From Mytilus californianus (taxonomy: Eukaryota; Mollusca; Bivalvia; Mytilida; Mytilidae), in contig NW_026262734.1 of NCBI RefSeq assembly GCF_021869535.1, positions 91,393,285 through 91,457,284 of the forward strand: a DNA stretch of 64,000 nucleotides. The letters run 5' to 3'. Of the stretch, positions 1 to 11,275 are shown piece after piece (position 1 is the first letter of the stretch; every line of letters begins with the position of its first letter). The notes below the pieces were generated by a model. That model saw only the letters and a program-made list of their open reading frames with translations, did not search any database and was not told where the DNA came from. The translations under genes and the position numbers were made by a program.

Positions 1-356
1 AAAAGGGGGGACATTGTTCTCAATTTTGTCTTAGGTTGGGACTAATATATTTTTATTAAATGAACAACTTCTGATTAAAATATGACTATTGGTAAGCACA
101 TTGTTTTCCTAGTAGAAATACACAAATAGAACCATGATACTGAGAATAAAATAAACCTTATTTGCCATTGGTGATAATCATATGCAGTTTACTTTGCATA
201 AGACATATGTTACTCCCAGTCCAATTTGAGCTTAAAATCAGTAAAAAAATGTTTGGACTAAAGCTTTATTTTTTTAATGCTTGAAATAGATCATAGAATG
301 AATTTAAGTAATACTGTAGTCAATATAGCAAGTTTGGTTCTGTTATAGGATCTTAT
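1..356. other. AT-rich non-coding stretch
   Basis: No open frame, repeat or RNA signal is recognisable here. It is the left flank of the TIR element that begins at 357. Confidence 0.6.
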
Positions 357-824
357 AGGTGTAACACCACTAATTCGGGCCCGGTCAGAAAGCACATACC
401 GTAAAGTACATAGTTAACACAAGATAGTTCCTACGCATGGGTGTAACTATCAAAATATGTAGAATATTTAGATAATTTTGGTATCAAATGAAAGTTGAAT
501 GACTGGTGATCATTGTAGAACACTTTTTGACTTAAAATGTTGAATAATGAAAAAATTGCATGAAATTTAAAAAAAGAGGGTACATTTTGCCTGTTTGTCA
601 GATCTGAAGTACCTGTTTTGGTACATCCGAAGTTTTGGGAACCAGTTCTTTCTTATATGCCATTAAATGTATGTTGATTTTTTCAGTACAAGACACCATA
701 AAGTGTTGCTTTGACATGCAATGATTGTCACTTTATTGATCTTAAAACAAAAGAGCTGTACCTGCTTGAAATTGAGGAATTTAACATATAAAGCAATGGG
801 GCCATGAATTAGTGGTGTATTTCC
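357..824 (-). mobile_element. Solo TIR element, diverged relative of array module A
   Basis: About 467 bp, bounded by imperfect inverted ends: AGGTGTAACACCACTAATTC on the left, and on the right a sequence whose complement reads ATACACCACTAATTC; both are followed by a GGCCC-type run. Read on the minus strand it lines up without large gaps with module A of the 22-45 kb array. The TTAAATT at about position 41 and the CATATAAGAAA at about position 167 fall at the same offsets, the stretch before the latter is clearly alike, and the last 45 bases also resemble each other. Length is practically the same (467 bp). No TTAA is visible at the ends, so the target duplication may have decayed. No coding capacity. 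Non-autonomous DNA element (MITE) by architecture; superfamily uncertain. Confidence 0.6.
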
Positions 825-1039
825 ATAATCAACATCATGACCTATAAGCTCAGTTACGGAACAACACGGTCTGACAGGTGGAATTACATTTAATTCATTG
901 AATCTATCATGTTGTATTTGTTTGAACGTCTTCGTTTCAAGACGGTAATTTTTTTCGTAGAATATAAATTCTCCCTAAACGTGCATCTCTTAGTTTTTGA
1001 CCATTTTTTTAAAAATTTGAATGATATGTTGTCGATTAT

Positions 1040-1135
1040 GCCTTGGTCGTATAATGATTTACAGCCGATTCCAACGAGTGTGTACCTAAAGGTAGAATCT
1101 TTGGTTAGCTTCCTTGCTAGCTCAACCATGAAATC
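1040..1135 (-). repeat. Dispersed repeat, copy 1 (inverted mate at 3826-3958)
   Basis: On the minus strand this stretch matches 3826-3920 on the plus strand over roughly 90 bases, including GCTAGCAAGGAAGCTAACC and the following AAAGATTCTACCTTTAG. In both copies it encodes MVELARKLTKDSTF, then a variable residue, YTL and GIGCK. The two copies are in opposite orientation about 2.7 kb apart. The shared frame may reflect an old coding domain, but I do not recognise it and both frames stop soon after. Confidence 0.55.
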
Positions 1136-1503
1136 ATTATCAGGTAAGGTACATCCAGCCTTTGGGTGCAGTCAATAGTTAAGCAGAGAACCAATCAGAA
1201 TTAAGTGACAGAATATAAACATTGTAAAACTAGTTTTACAAGTCAGTTTAAAAATAATTTCTCAATCTAAATTTAAAATTTAGTGATAATTATAAGATTA
1301 AAGCATGTTGTAAGTGTGTTTGATTTGCCAATTTTATTTTGATAAATGGTGAAAAAATAACTCAAAGCTGAAATTCCTAAAAAAAAAATTCTTCTTCGTC
1401 AGACATTACAAATAATAATGTATATTACGTGTCTGTTGAATTTGTTACATCAAGTTAATAAAATGTAGTTGGATATGATTGACAAATAATGACCGTATGT
1501 ATT
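1136..1503. other. AT-rich non-coding stretch
   Basis: Nothing recognisable beyond homopolymeric A runs. Confidence 0.5.
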
Positions 1504-1686
1504 AGATACAATACAAAGGTAACAAAGAAACAGGCCGGTAACAACCGTTGCCGAATAGTTTTTCTGCACGAGTAGTCAGGTCAAGGTCCGAGGCGATAGC
1601 CGAGGACCTTGACCTGACTACAAGTGCAGACAAACTATACGGCAGGTTGTTTCCGGCCTGTTTTTAGTTACCTTTGTTTTGTATCT
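1504..1686. mobile_element. Fold-back element with long imperfect hairpin
   Basis: The outer ends AGATACAATACAAAGGTAAC (1504-1523) and GTTACCTTTGTTTTGTATCT (1667-1686) are inverted copies with one mismatch. Further in, CAGGCCGG pairs with CCGGCCTG. The centre is a perfect 18-bp stem, GTAGTCAGGTCAAGGTCC (1572-1589) with its complement at 1604-1621, around a 14-base loop. The whole 183 bp can fold on itself. It has no reading frame. I class it as a fold-back MITE-like element; the GC-rich core stands out from the AT-rich surroundings. Confidence 0.65.
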
Positions 1687-2950
1687 GACTTGTACGACGT
1701 TTCAAGAAGGAAGAAGTACATTTTGCATTTAGAAGAGGTAGCAAAACTAAAGATATTAGAAACTTAAATGGCCATATACCAGTTAATGTAAGTTACAGTT
1801 TAAACTCAATTTTTTTTCTCACTTCCCTTCAGCCGAGAGTTTTTTTCTCAAAACTTTCAAGAATCTAATAACTTTATAAAAGGAACCATTTCAAGTTAAA
1901 GGTGAATGCTATACACATTTGAGAATTTTTGAAATGCAACTTCGCAAGTAAGTAATGTATAAAAAAAGATTTCAGAGGTAAGCAAGCTACCATTTGATTT
2001 TTATTGGGGGGAAAGGGGGGGTTAAAATAAATTTAAAATAAACAGGCTTCATCCTTTTTTTTTGTTGAAAGAATGCAGGATGTGCCATTCCAGCCCCCCC
2101 CCCCCCCCCCCCTAATTCCCCCTAAAAAATCGTAAAAATCGTACGTTTGCCGCCAAATATATGAATTCAATATATATGAATTCAATAACAATATAAGTGT
2201 ATCAAAAGAATGAATTTCCTATCTCATTAGTGAATGAAATGTTATGAAAAAATGGATTTTGTCTTGTTATTAGATACATATAGGCATATATTTTGGATTA
2301 AAAATCATGCTTGTAGGTTTTTATATGTCTCTGATAGTGTTGAACACGTGTCATTATATGATCCAATCAGAGCTTACCGTCCAAAATTGATGACATAAGT
2401 TGAATGATTTTCTTCCAGATTTGCTGCCTATTTGAACATGTATTACACGGACTCTTTTTATTTATAGGATCAATCGTGCATTGGTGAGTTGATAGGGATT
2501 TTATCTTTTGATTAGATTTGATTTTTTTATATTTATTTCCTGTCTTTTTTATTGTGAAGTATAAACGTTGGTACCAGCATTTCTTTCAGCATTGTGCAGA
2601 ATACTATTCAATGCCATGTCCATATATTGAAAAAAATAACATTTACGGACCGACCATTTAGCTTCAAAAGGGGTGTGTTCTTTTCTGAGTAAGAAAATTA
2701 TTTAGTTTTTCAACTATATAATATATTATATATTTTTTCTCATAAAATTGGGGATCAAAATGTTTTTTTAGGAAAAAACCATAACCTACCTTTTGAAGTT
2801 AAATGGTTAATCCCTTAGTGTACTGATATGAATAGTTACTGGAATTGTTTGAAAAAATATAGTTATTGATGCTAACGTAAATATCTTAATTAAAAAGACA
2901 GGAAATATGTCGGTGAAACAAAAAGTTCAAATCTAATGTGATTCTATTCA
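1687..2950. other. AT-rich non-coding stretch
   Basis: Contains the C tract at 2094-2112 and a tandem ATATATGAATTCA pair at about 2157-2188. No gene or larger element recognised. Confidence 0.5.
2094..2112. repeat. Poly-C tract, 19 bases
   Basis: Uninterrupted run of 19 C in otherwise AT-rich sequence, followed by a further C-rich stretch. Length is likely polymorphic and error-prone. Confidence 0.9.
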
Positions 2951-3015
2951 TAAAAAGTGTCCGTGTAACAACTAAAAAGTGTCCGTGTATCATCTAAAAA
3001 GTGTCCGTGTAACAC
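2951..3015. repeat. 22-bp minisatellite, three copies
   Basis: TAAAAAGTGTCCGTGTAACA recurs at 2951, 2973 and 2995 with a period of 22 bases; the middle copy reads TATCA instead of AACAA. Confidence 0.85.
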
Positions 3016-3659
3016 CCGTTAATGTACTGTTTTTCTATAGCTCTGCTGGGGGCAAAGTCGTACAATCACTTTTACACATACACATATGTTTACAATACAC
3101 CCGGACAGGTAAAACAGATTGGAAGGTATCCAAAAGTACAGATGACCTGATCATTCAATCTAGGTCAGATTAAATCTAAATGAAGTAGAGACATAAAAAT
3201 TGTTCTTCATGGCTGCATTATTTATCTAAAACTAATAAGTAAGGTAATGTTAACGGACCAAGTGGACGTTAATAAACTGCAATATTTTCAATTCCAAACT
3301 GCAGTTGGTTTTTTTTCTTCGTTGCAATTTTAACTAAATAAAAGGTCCACAAGTCAACCGTGCATGATATTAAGTAGTATGATAATTTTTCTTTTCTGTG
3401 TGAATATAAAAGATTTTAGTTCTAAAAACTATTCATATATATGAAAAAAAGACACCAAGAGCATAACAATGTTTCATGCGTGGGGAATACACCGAAAGAC
3501 ACTAATTAACTGAACTGCCTATTCACGGCGTAAATATTTAAAAAAAAAAAACGTTACTCCGCTTCTAATTTATTGTAATAAAAAGTTTTGTTTTCATTCA
3601 ATCAAAGACTAAGAAATGAAATTTTATTTGCAAAGTAGTCTAGGTAAATCTTTAAATAA
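3016..3659. other. AT-rich non-coding stretch
   Basis: No coding or repeat signal that I can identify. Confidence 0.5.
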
Positions 3660-3779
3660 TAAATTAACAGGCCATTTGCTATTAATAAAATTGAGAATGG
3701 AAATGGGGAATGTGTCAAAGAGACAACGACCCGACCATAGAGCAGACAACAGCCGAAGGCCACCAATGGGTCTTGCTAT
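3660..3779 (-). repeat. 3' tail fragment of mussel retroelement
   Basis: On the minus strand this carries AAGACCCATTGGTGGCC, also present at the end of the retroelement part of each 2.8-kb unit (for example near 52740), followed by GGTCGGGT and GTTGTCTCTTTGACACATTC. The second part recurs on the plus strand at 11219-11273. From memory, these two blocks are adjacent at the 3' end of an abundant mussel retroelement. No coding function. Confidence 0.6.
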
Positions 3780-3825
3780 TAATGTTTTCATTGGATGACA
3801 AAATGGCGCTTTGCTCCTCCCAATT

Positions 3826-3958
3826 TTTAGGTAATAATCATTTCATGGTTGAGCTAGCAAGGAAGCTAACCAAAGATTCTACCTTTAGCTACACACTCAT
3901 TGGAATCGGCTGTAAAATACTCAATGATCTGGGTTTTCAATTCTGTCATGTTAAATGA
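3826..3958 (+). repeat. Dispersed repeat, copy 2
   Basis: Plus-strand mate of the 1040-1135 repeat. It is preceded by AATAATCATTTCATGGTT, which also matches the other copy. The frame encodes MVELARKLTKDSTFSYTLIG and runs on to a stop at 3956, without any domain I recognise. Confidence 0.5.
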
Positions 3959-4069
3959 ATCTAATTGACAGTAATGTTGAGTATTTAGTTGTCTTGTGAC
4001 TTCTGTTATGTAGTCTAGCCTGTCTAAAATAACACAATTTGAATTTTTATCTACCTTTTTAGCTCACCT

Positions 4070-4760
4070 GGCCTAAAAGGCCAAGTGAGCTTTTCTCATC
4101 ACTTGGCGTCCGTCGTCCGTCGTCGTTAACTTTTACAAAAATCTTCTCCTCTGAAACTATTTGACCAAATTTAACCAAACTTGGCCAGAATCATCATTAG
4201 GGTACCTAGTTTGAAAAATATGTCCGATGACCCGGCCCGTCAACCAAGATGGCCGCCATAGCTAAAAATAGAACATAGGGGTAACATTCAGATTGTGGCT
4301 TATATCTCTGAAACCAAAGCATTAAGAGCAAATCTAACTTAAGTAAAACTGTTCATCAGGTCAAGATCTATCTGCCCTGAAATTTTTAGACAAATCAGAC
4401 AACCCATTGTTGGGTTGCCGCCCCTGAATTGGTAATTTTAAGGAAATTTTGCAGTTTTTGGTTATTATCTTGAATATTATTATAGATAGAGATAAACTGT
4501 AAACAGCAATAATGTTCAGCAAAGTAAGATCAACAAATAAGTCAACATGACGAAAAATGGTCGATTGATCCCTTAAGGAGTTATTGCTCCTTATAGTCAA
4601 TTTTTAACCATTTTTTGTAAATTTTTGTAATCTTTTACAAAAATCTTCTCCTCTTAAACTACTGAGACAAATTTAACCAAACGTGGCCACAATCATCATT
4701 ACGGTATCTAGTTTAAAAAATGTGTCCGATGACCCCGCCTACCAACCAACTTATCATCTG
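4070..4760 (+). repeat. Bivalve dispersed repeat (AGCTCACCTGGCC type)
   Basis: Begins with a small palindromic end, AGCTCACCTGGCC then GGCCAAGTGAGCT, and continues with ACTTGGCGTCCGTCGTCCGT. An internal block beginning CTTTTACAAAAATCTTCTCC occurs at about 4129 and again at about 4632, so two units of about 503 bp lie in tandem, the second incomplete. I recognise this family as very abundant in bivalve genomes. Non-coding; the 3' end fades near 4760. Confidence 0.7.
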
Positions 4761-6011
4761 AATATGTTCATCTTAACATAAAAAACACATTCACAAAGTT
4801 TCAAATTTATTTTCCTTCTTATAACGGAGAAAATCAAGTATTTGTAACTTTTTTGGTTGACCTACGTGAGTGGGTTGTGACGTTTTAACCCGATTTGTTG
4901 AATCCTGGGAGAAAATAAAATCTGTTAAAGTCTTAATTGCTTATCGAAATTTTACGTAATTAAAAGCGCACAGATGACCGTTGGTCGTAGTTAATAACCA
5001 CAATATAAGAATGAAAGAAAATAAATATGCGTGTACCGTTTTGTATTGATTGAATAAAACTTCCTATATGAAATTATCTAAATATTATTCGAATTAATTT
5101 CATAAATTATTGTTGAGATTTTTTCATAAAATATCTATTGAACATTTTTATTGATATTGAACTGAAAATATTTTACGTTTTATTTACCGTTATAACTTCG
5201 AGAACCATTTCAATACAAAATATGTGTGAACAGAGTGTGTATATTATTTTGTAAAGTCATTGTTTATTTCTCGATTTGAGGAGAATTCGTTTGAACTTCA
5301 CCTTGCAGCAATTTAGCCTCAGGCGTACACAGGTGTGAATTCAAGCGTACACAGGTGTGAATGTTGTCATTTTGAATGGATTTACAGAAAGAGCAGAGCG
5401 TGTTTAATACACCAAGATGAAATACCCGATGACAATAGAAAAACAATAATTAAATTGTATAGATTAATTGAAAATAAACATTCAATTTTTTTAATTCCGG
5501 AAGTGTATACAATATTAAAATGGAACAATTTTCGATTACGTTCAATGCAATTAGCATAACATTAAAATATGAAGTTAAAAGAATAGTACTTTTAATCTTT
5601 AAAATTAAATGTTGCATTTCCCAATTAATGATAATTGCACATCTGTTTCATTTACTTTACCGGAATTCTTTAACTTGAATTTAAATCTGGCGATGTATAA
5701 ATTCTAACAATCGTAAAACTATCGCAATTTTAAAGTTTTTAATTGAAAAAAATACAACAGTACAACATGCATGATTTTTTTTTTTATTTTCTTTTTAACA
5801 TTTCATTCTTACATAATTAAATTCATCTGACAATCACTTAAACGAATTATTTGTGAAAAGAATGGCAAACATCGTTTATTTCATTAATGGCTATACATAC
5901 ATTATAAATCTAAGCTAATACATTATTTTTTTTGAGGATTTTTATTAACAAGTTATTTTTATATTCTATGATAATTTTGTGCAATGCTGAAGTTAAACAG
6001 GATAACCGTCA
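4761..6011. other. AT-rich non-coding stretch
   Basis: Contains a 22-bp direct duplication, GCGTACACAGGTGTGAAT at 5323 and 5345. Nothing else identified. Confidence 0.5.
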
Positions 6012-6395
6012 TTAATCCAAATTAGTAATACAGTAGTTGTAATAAAAGGCATATCTTAGTAATGTAGAACTGATATTAACGATTTTAGAACAGTTCGTCC
6101 CAACCTCGTTCTTCTTGAAACAATCTTTACTAGTATACTTGTAAGTTTCCTGACGTATAAGCGTCATTGAGGATGAGCTCCAGAGGTTCTTTCTAACAGA
6201 CAAAGCAGACTAGTAGCGTTTCGTTAGTTTGTTTGTTGGGGCAAGACAGGCCAACCACTTGTACAGATAAACAGAATCACCATACAAGCTTATGTTGTCA
6301 ACACTATCAGAAAAGAGTTCCAATCGTCGGATGGGGTATATGAAGGCTTTCAAGAATGTACAAGTGACATGTCTGACTCTGAACAGTTAATAAAC
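6012..6395 (-). other. Unassigned open frame with one internal stop
   Basis: On the minus strand one frame stays open from about 6395 to 6012 apart from a single TAG near 6212. Unusually long for this AT-rich DNA, with a hydrophobic first half, but no motif I recognise. It could be a decayed exon or chance. Confidence 0.2.
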
Positions 6396-6403
6396 GGACT
6401 TAA

Positions 6404-8146
6404 CAATAATCTATAGACATCGACCGCTTGTTCTTGATATTTTAAACTGCATGCATATATACGTTTATGAGAGTGATTATTTATCTTGTGTCTGACGAAA
6501 ACTAAATGCCTGCATAGTTATATCTTGCCATACGTTTGTATTGGTTTGGTGGGCGTTCACTCAAAATCGTAGTTAAAATTGTGTTTGTGAGATGTAGATT
6601 CACTTCAATACCGAATTTCGTCTATATATTTCACAAGTGTATACTACGGAGAAGCTCTTAAGGTATATTACTCCCATTTTGTTTGGGTGTGAACCATTGA
6701 TGTTTACAGCAATATGTAATGAATAAGATGATGATGGTAGAAAGAAATATGAGCGTCATGTGGCAAATATAACATGAATGTCGGACCACGAGTTGTCAAT
6801 CTGTATGAACAGATTTCCAATACAACCATATTGAGTAGGAATTTTGACGTGCTCTACTCGATTCGTACTAGTATTACAGGGTTCTTATGTCGTTTGACTC
6901 AGACGCACATCTTTTACTTTAAGATGTATGAAAGGTTCTATATATATATATATATATATGTAACAATAATCAAGGGGCTCTCTTATCTTCAATAAATTAA
7001 TATTGATTAGTGACTATAAGTGCTGCATTACTTTATATCTGCATGTTTGCCAATCGACAAAAGCTTGTATTTGCGTGAAGAAATCTTTTTTTTTTCTTCA
7101 AAAAAGGTTCCAGAATCATGACAAAACAGTATTTATTTCACAAAAATTTTCAAAGGTCATGTTTATAAAAAAATTTAAACTTATTATCAGCAAAAATAGT
7201 GGATAATATTATAACCAGAACATCATTCATTAACAGGTGGAATTATAATTTCAAACACGCACAAGTTAAACAACGTCAGACACAAATATATGTGGTTCAA
7301 TAAATGTTACCTGTGCACACCGGGTACCTCAATAAAGAGGCCATGCATGAACCTGTATTATATAATTGTGTAATACGAATTTTTAGTCGACAGGATGTCA
7401 CTGGAATACCCAAGGACGTGTATCTAATATACGTCCTTGGAATATTTAACTGAATGTGTCGCTCTGACACGACATCTATCAATAATTCTGACATACCTAT
7501 TATTCGGGAGGATGCCAAAATATATATATAATAAGATAACGTAAATAAAACTTACAAAAAAGAAAAAAACCTATACATTTTTCACCGAACATACCAGATA
7601 GGGTCACACATTTAACTGTAAAGTGTCTTTATAAGTGACCGTTCCAAATTGATCCCGTATCAATTTGATATAATTTAAAGATTAGTTAAAAAAAAATACT
7701 TTAAATAAAAAATTGAGATGTCCGATATTTCGATATTTACATATCAATATCAACATATTATGTCCCAGCTAAAACCTCTTCCTAACATTGGTCCTTGTCA
7801 ATAGCCGTCAAATATCATATTAATTAAAAAAATCTTATTTATCGTATAACTTTATTGATTTGAAAAATTATATTGTCTAAATACGGAACTTTTCTTTATA
7901 TAAATCAATGCACTTTATATAAAAGAGGCATACTAATGAATCTTTTGTAAATCAGTGATTGTTACAAGAACACTGCATTTGTCTTTCTAATAATTGAAAC
8001 TTTTCTTCCTCATCAAATCTTTATTTTTTTTAATCAACGATATCTTATCATATACGGATTTGATAACTATAGCTATCAGAACTGCTAGGTTACTTTGTTT
8101 TTAAAAAAAGTAAAATTACCATCAAATCTCCCTCGAAACAAGATTG
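6404..8146. other. AT-rich non-coding stretch
   Basis: Holds a TA microsatellite at about 6939-6960 and a short hairpin at 7410-7440, where CCAAGGACGT is matched by ACGTCCTTGG across an 11-base AT-rich loop. No gene recognised. Confidence 0.5.
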
Positions 8147-8458
8147 TTAAAAATGGTCTTCACACACCAACTTGTGCTTGCTATAGATGCAACTATTTGC
8201 TGTTAGTTTAAGGTTGTACAACCATGTCTGATACAATTCTTTCTTTTTTTGTGGGATTGGGAAAATTATGTAGACTTTTGTCATATTAACCTTGTCGGAC
8301 AGAACAACCGTACGCTTGACATGACATTTTGACACCGAATGACCGTCTACGGTAATCCCCGATTGATGATGGGAGTTTTTAACGCACGGTCGGTAAATCC
8401 CTGATTCCTTTTGTTCTTTGTGGTTTATAGATATCACGTGACTTTTTAGATCGGACAT
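8147..8458 (-). pseudogene. THAP-domain-like fragment
   Basis: A 103-codon minus-strand frame beginning at an ATG (8458). The C-terminal part has the layout of the second half of a THAP zinc finger: a FP pair (FPIPQ, residues about 66-70), a Trp (W, about 79), a basic and Cys-containing stretch, then CEDHF, which supplies the final Cys and His zinc ligands plus the following Phe. The N-terminal half is poor: only one Cys (residue about 25) where C-x(2-4)-C is expected, and the distance to CEDHF (about 74 residues) is too long. A TAA stop follows CEDHF directly and no GT donor is seen there. THAP domains bind DNA in transcription factors and P-element-type transposases. I infer a decayed or truncated copy rather than a working gene. 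The upstream CACGTG at the start codon region is noted without further support. Confidence 0.4.
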
Positions 8459-8639
8459 GCCGACAAGATGGCGATATGTCGAGAACTGATAGTGAATTTC
8501 AAAAATCGATTTTAATCTCTTTACATAGAGATTAAAAGTTTTTTTTTATTTATGAACATGTGGTGTTTTATGCTTAAAGAACAAAATATCAATTTTTCAT
8601 TTTTTTGCGGAGTTTCCCTTGAAATTATAATAGATAAAT

Positions 8640-8955
8640 AAACACTTCAAATCACAAAAATTATCAGCAAGGCAAGATCTATTAAAAAGTCAAATTTTGC
8701 CGATATAGTTAGTAGGATGTCACTCTTCATAGGAGTGATTGCCCTTAAATGAGGATTTGTTTACCCTCTTTTGTGTTTTAAGCAAAAACTAAAGAAGATA
8801 GAGAGAAACTAAACAGACACAAAGATCAGTAATACAAGATCAACAAAATAGAGATTTTTGTCATGAAGTCTATTCTCGTCTACAATGTTTGAGTGTCCTT
8901 TGTTTGATATGCACATAGAGCGACACAGGCTCTTTAGAGCCTCTAGTTTTTTTTG
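8640..8955 (-). repeat. Bivalve dispersed repeat fragment with palindromic end
   Basis: Ends at about 8955 with GCGACACAGGCTCTTTAGAG, where AGGCTCTTTAGAGCCT is a palindrome. Upstream it has the GGAGTGATTGCCCTT motif related to the GGAGTTATTGCTCCTT of the 4070-4760 repeat. I recognise the end sequence as a common bivalve repeat terminus; minus orientation is inferred from usual database orientation. Confidence 0.5.
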
Positions 8956-10640
8956 TTATTATAAAACACCCATGCAACCACGCATCCCATATTGCCTAAT
9001 AGGACCCGACACTATTTTAGTGTTTCGGCAGTTAAGCTTGGGATGGTCATTTTAAGATGCATATTTTAATATAATCAAACATGAAAATTATGCATGTATA
9101 TATTGATATATTTATAAAAATTGTTTGATTGTAGAGAAGATTTTGTATTTAAGCTTTACTAATAAGGCATTTGTCCAATAGAGAATTTAAAAAGAAGATC
9201 ACGTCTATCGAAAGTTACAAAATAAGAACGTTGAATTGATGAATTTACAACAATAATTCTGTTCTTGGATGTAATTATTTTTTTTAGTTCAGTGATTTGA
9301 ATTGAGATAAAAATCTAGTCAGAATTTAAATCGTTCCCCCCACCCAAGACTCCTCTAAATTCATGAATGGTCATGCCTTACAATCATCAGATTTTTTTTG
9401 CATTGGTACATTCTGTATCAGTAGTGATTTACCTTGACATTTCCGGGTATTAGAGCTACGTGTATATTACCTGTATGTGGTTAGGTGACGTCCCATGAGC
9501 TCTTCCGTGTACATGTTCACCTTTATAATGGTGTTCAATACATATTTCTGATATAACAAGGTTTTATGACATTCACACTTCTGCATGTTCTGTACACCAA
9601 ATTCATATCTTATTTTCAGACCAAATGAGGATGTGAATATTTTCCAGGAAACATATTGAGTATCAAATTAATTTCGGTATTTTTTTTCTTTCTTGGTATT
9701 AAATCACAGAAATTAAAGAATATACTGCTTGTCCGCTTTAGGAGTATTCTTGTCAGATTAGACAGAGGCATATATATGTGTATATACGTCTCTGGTTTAG
9801 GGTGTGTTTATGAATGAATGATGACAAAGGTACAAGCTATAAAGCACACTGAAAATCTTATTCATCCGGTTTGTCTCCATTCCAATAAGGAAAAGAGGAA
9901 GTTAATTTCATTCTGTTATTTTTTTAAAACATCTTTGGTCAAATCTAGCTAAAGTATTTATACGTTTTCAGATATAAAATTTTTAATAAGGCCATTCCCG
10001 ATTAGGTAAATGAAAATCGCTTTGGACGGACCAAACTATATTAACGCAATTGATAATTTTCTCTGCACATTTAAATATTCAAGGTTACCGATGATAATGT
10101 AAAATAATACAGTTTTGGTGTATACGCTCGTTTTCGGAGGCCATTTTTTTTTATAAAATAATTCAATTGAAAGTAATTTAGTATTTCATTGTTACAACAA
10201 AATATTCACCAAGGATTTATTTAAAACTGAGCTAACACAAAATATAAAAAATATACCACGTGATTCAGGTATTTCCCACCATATTCCTCCCCCAAATAAT
10301 GTTTTTTCTGTCTCAAACTCGCACTTCTCTTTTATGATCCATACGAGATGTTGTTCACACCTTAAACGGTGAACCCTTGAGACACAAATACACTCGAGTG
10401 AAATCAAAAGATCAGAATTACTTAAACCATTGTGGTGACGTCAGCCTATTCATTTACTGTGGATTCTTTTTCTAGAATCAACGCTTCCTAAATCTGCCGC
10501 TGAAATGGACTCACCAAATTATATTCAATTGTATCCTTTGTGTGTCTAATTTCATTAAGTTTGAATAGGCTAATTTACTGATTTCTGTTCACTAATGGAA
10601 TTAATTTAAAAACTTACTTTTAATTTTTGTAATTTGTATA
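8956..10640. other. AT-rich non-coding stretch
   Basis: No gene or repeat family identified. Confidence 0.45.
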
Positions 10641-10735
10641 TGCCTTCACTGGGAATCGAACCCTTCCTTGAAATCTGTTATGAATGACTGACATCAACAT
10701 ATCGACGAAACCTCTCGGCTACCAATGGGTTACAA
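10641..10735 (-). repeat. tRNA-derived SINE-like sequence, copy 1
   Basis: On the minus strand it has a polymerase III A-box-like TGGTAGCCGAGAGGTT and, about 60 bases on, a B-box-like GGTTCGATTCC. The flanks do not pair into an acceptor stem, so it is not a working tRNA. An inverted relative lies at 10824-10912. Confidence 0.5.
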
Positions 10736-10823
10736 CTGAGATGTCTATTTTATATATATAAATGAACATCGGACACACAGGGGTTGTACCTTTATATATA
10801 CACAATGGGCAGTCGTATAGTAT

Positions 10824-10912
10824 AAGTTGGTAGCCGCGAGGTTAGCATGCTTAAAATCAACGAGTTAAAAGATAGGGATTTGTCGGTTTAGGTTCGAATC
10901 CCTGTATTATCT
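10824..10912 (+). repeat. tRNA-derived SINE-like sequence, copy 2
   Basis: A-box-like TTGGTAGCCGCGAGGTTAGC and B-box-like GGTTCGAATCC with type II tRNA-like spacing. It faces copy 1 across about 90 bases, so the pair forms a diverged inverted repeat. No acceptor stem. Confidence 0.5.
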
Positions 10913-11204
10913 CTGTTGACACAATTCTGTTTTTTTTTCTAATTTTGCATGTTATAGTGGATATTTTTGTAATACATGTAATAGCGTGTTTTACCGTTTA
11001 TTTTTTGGATTATTATTGGCTATTTCACATGTTTGAAACAAAAATGATTACATTCTATTTGTCAATTTTTGTTGTATAAATATAGTATGATTTCATCTGT
11101 TTTACTACATAATTTTACAAATATTTGTTCGCAAATTCCTATGCTAGAAAATCGTGATGTGCCTAGAGTGCTAGAAATTTCAGTAACATGCTTATTATAT
11201 ATAC

Positions 11205-11275
11205 TTTATATATGCTCTTTGGTCGGGTTGTTGTCTCTTTGACACATTCCCCATTTCCATTCTCAATTTTATTAG
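11205..11275 (+). repeat. Retroelement 3' tail fragment
   Basis: Carries GGTCGGGTTGTTGTCTCTTT and CACATTCCCCATTTCCATTC, the complement of 3684-3735. Recognised from memory as the extreme 3' end of an abundant mussel retroelement. Confidence 0.65.

Noticed and set aside
8970-9060. 5S rRNA-like sequence around CGGCAGTTAAGCTTGGGATGG
   Set aside because: Only short resemblance to the 5S internal region; the rest does not follow the 5S sequence.
10641-10912. Functional tRNA-Ser or tRNA-Leu genes
   Set aside because: A- and B-box motifs are present, but no 7-bp acceptor stem can be formed and arm spacing is irregular.
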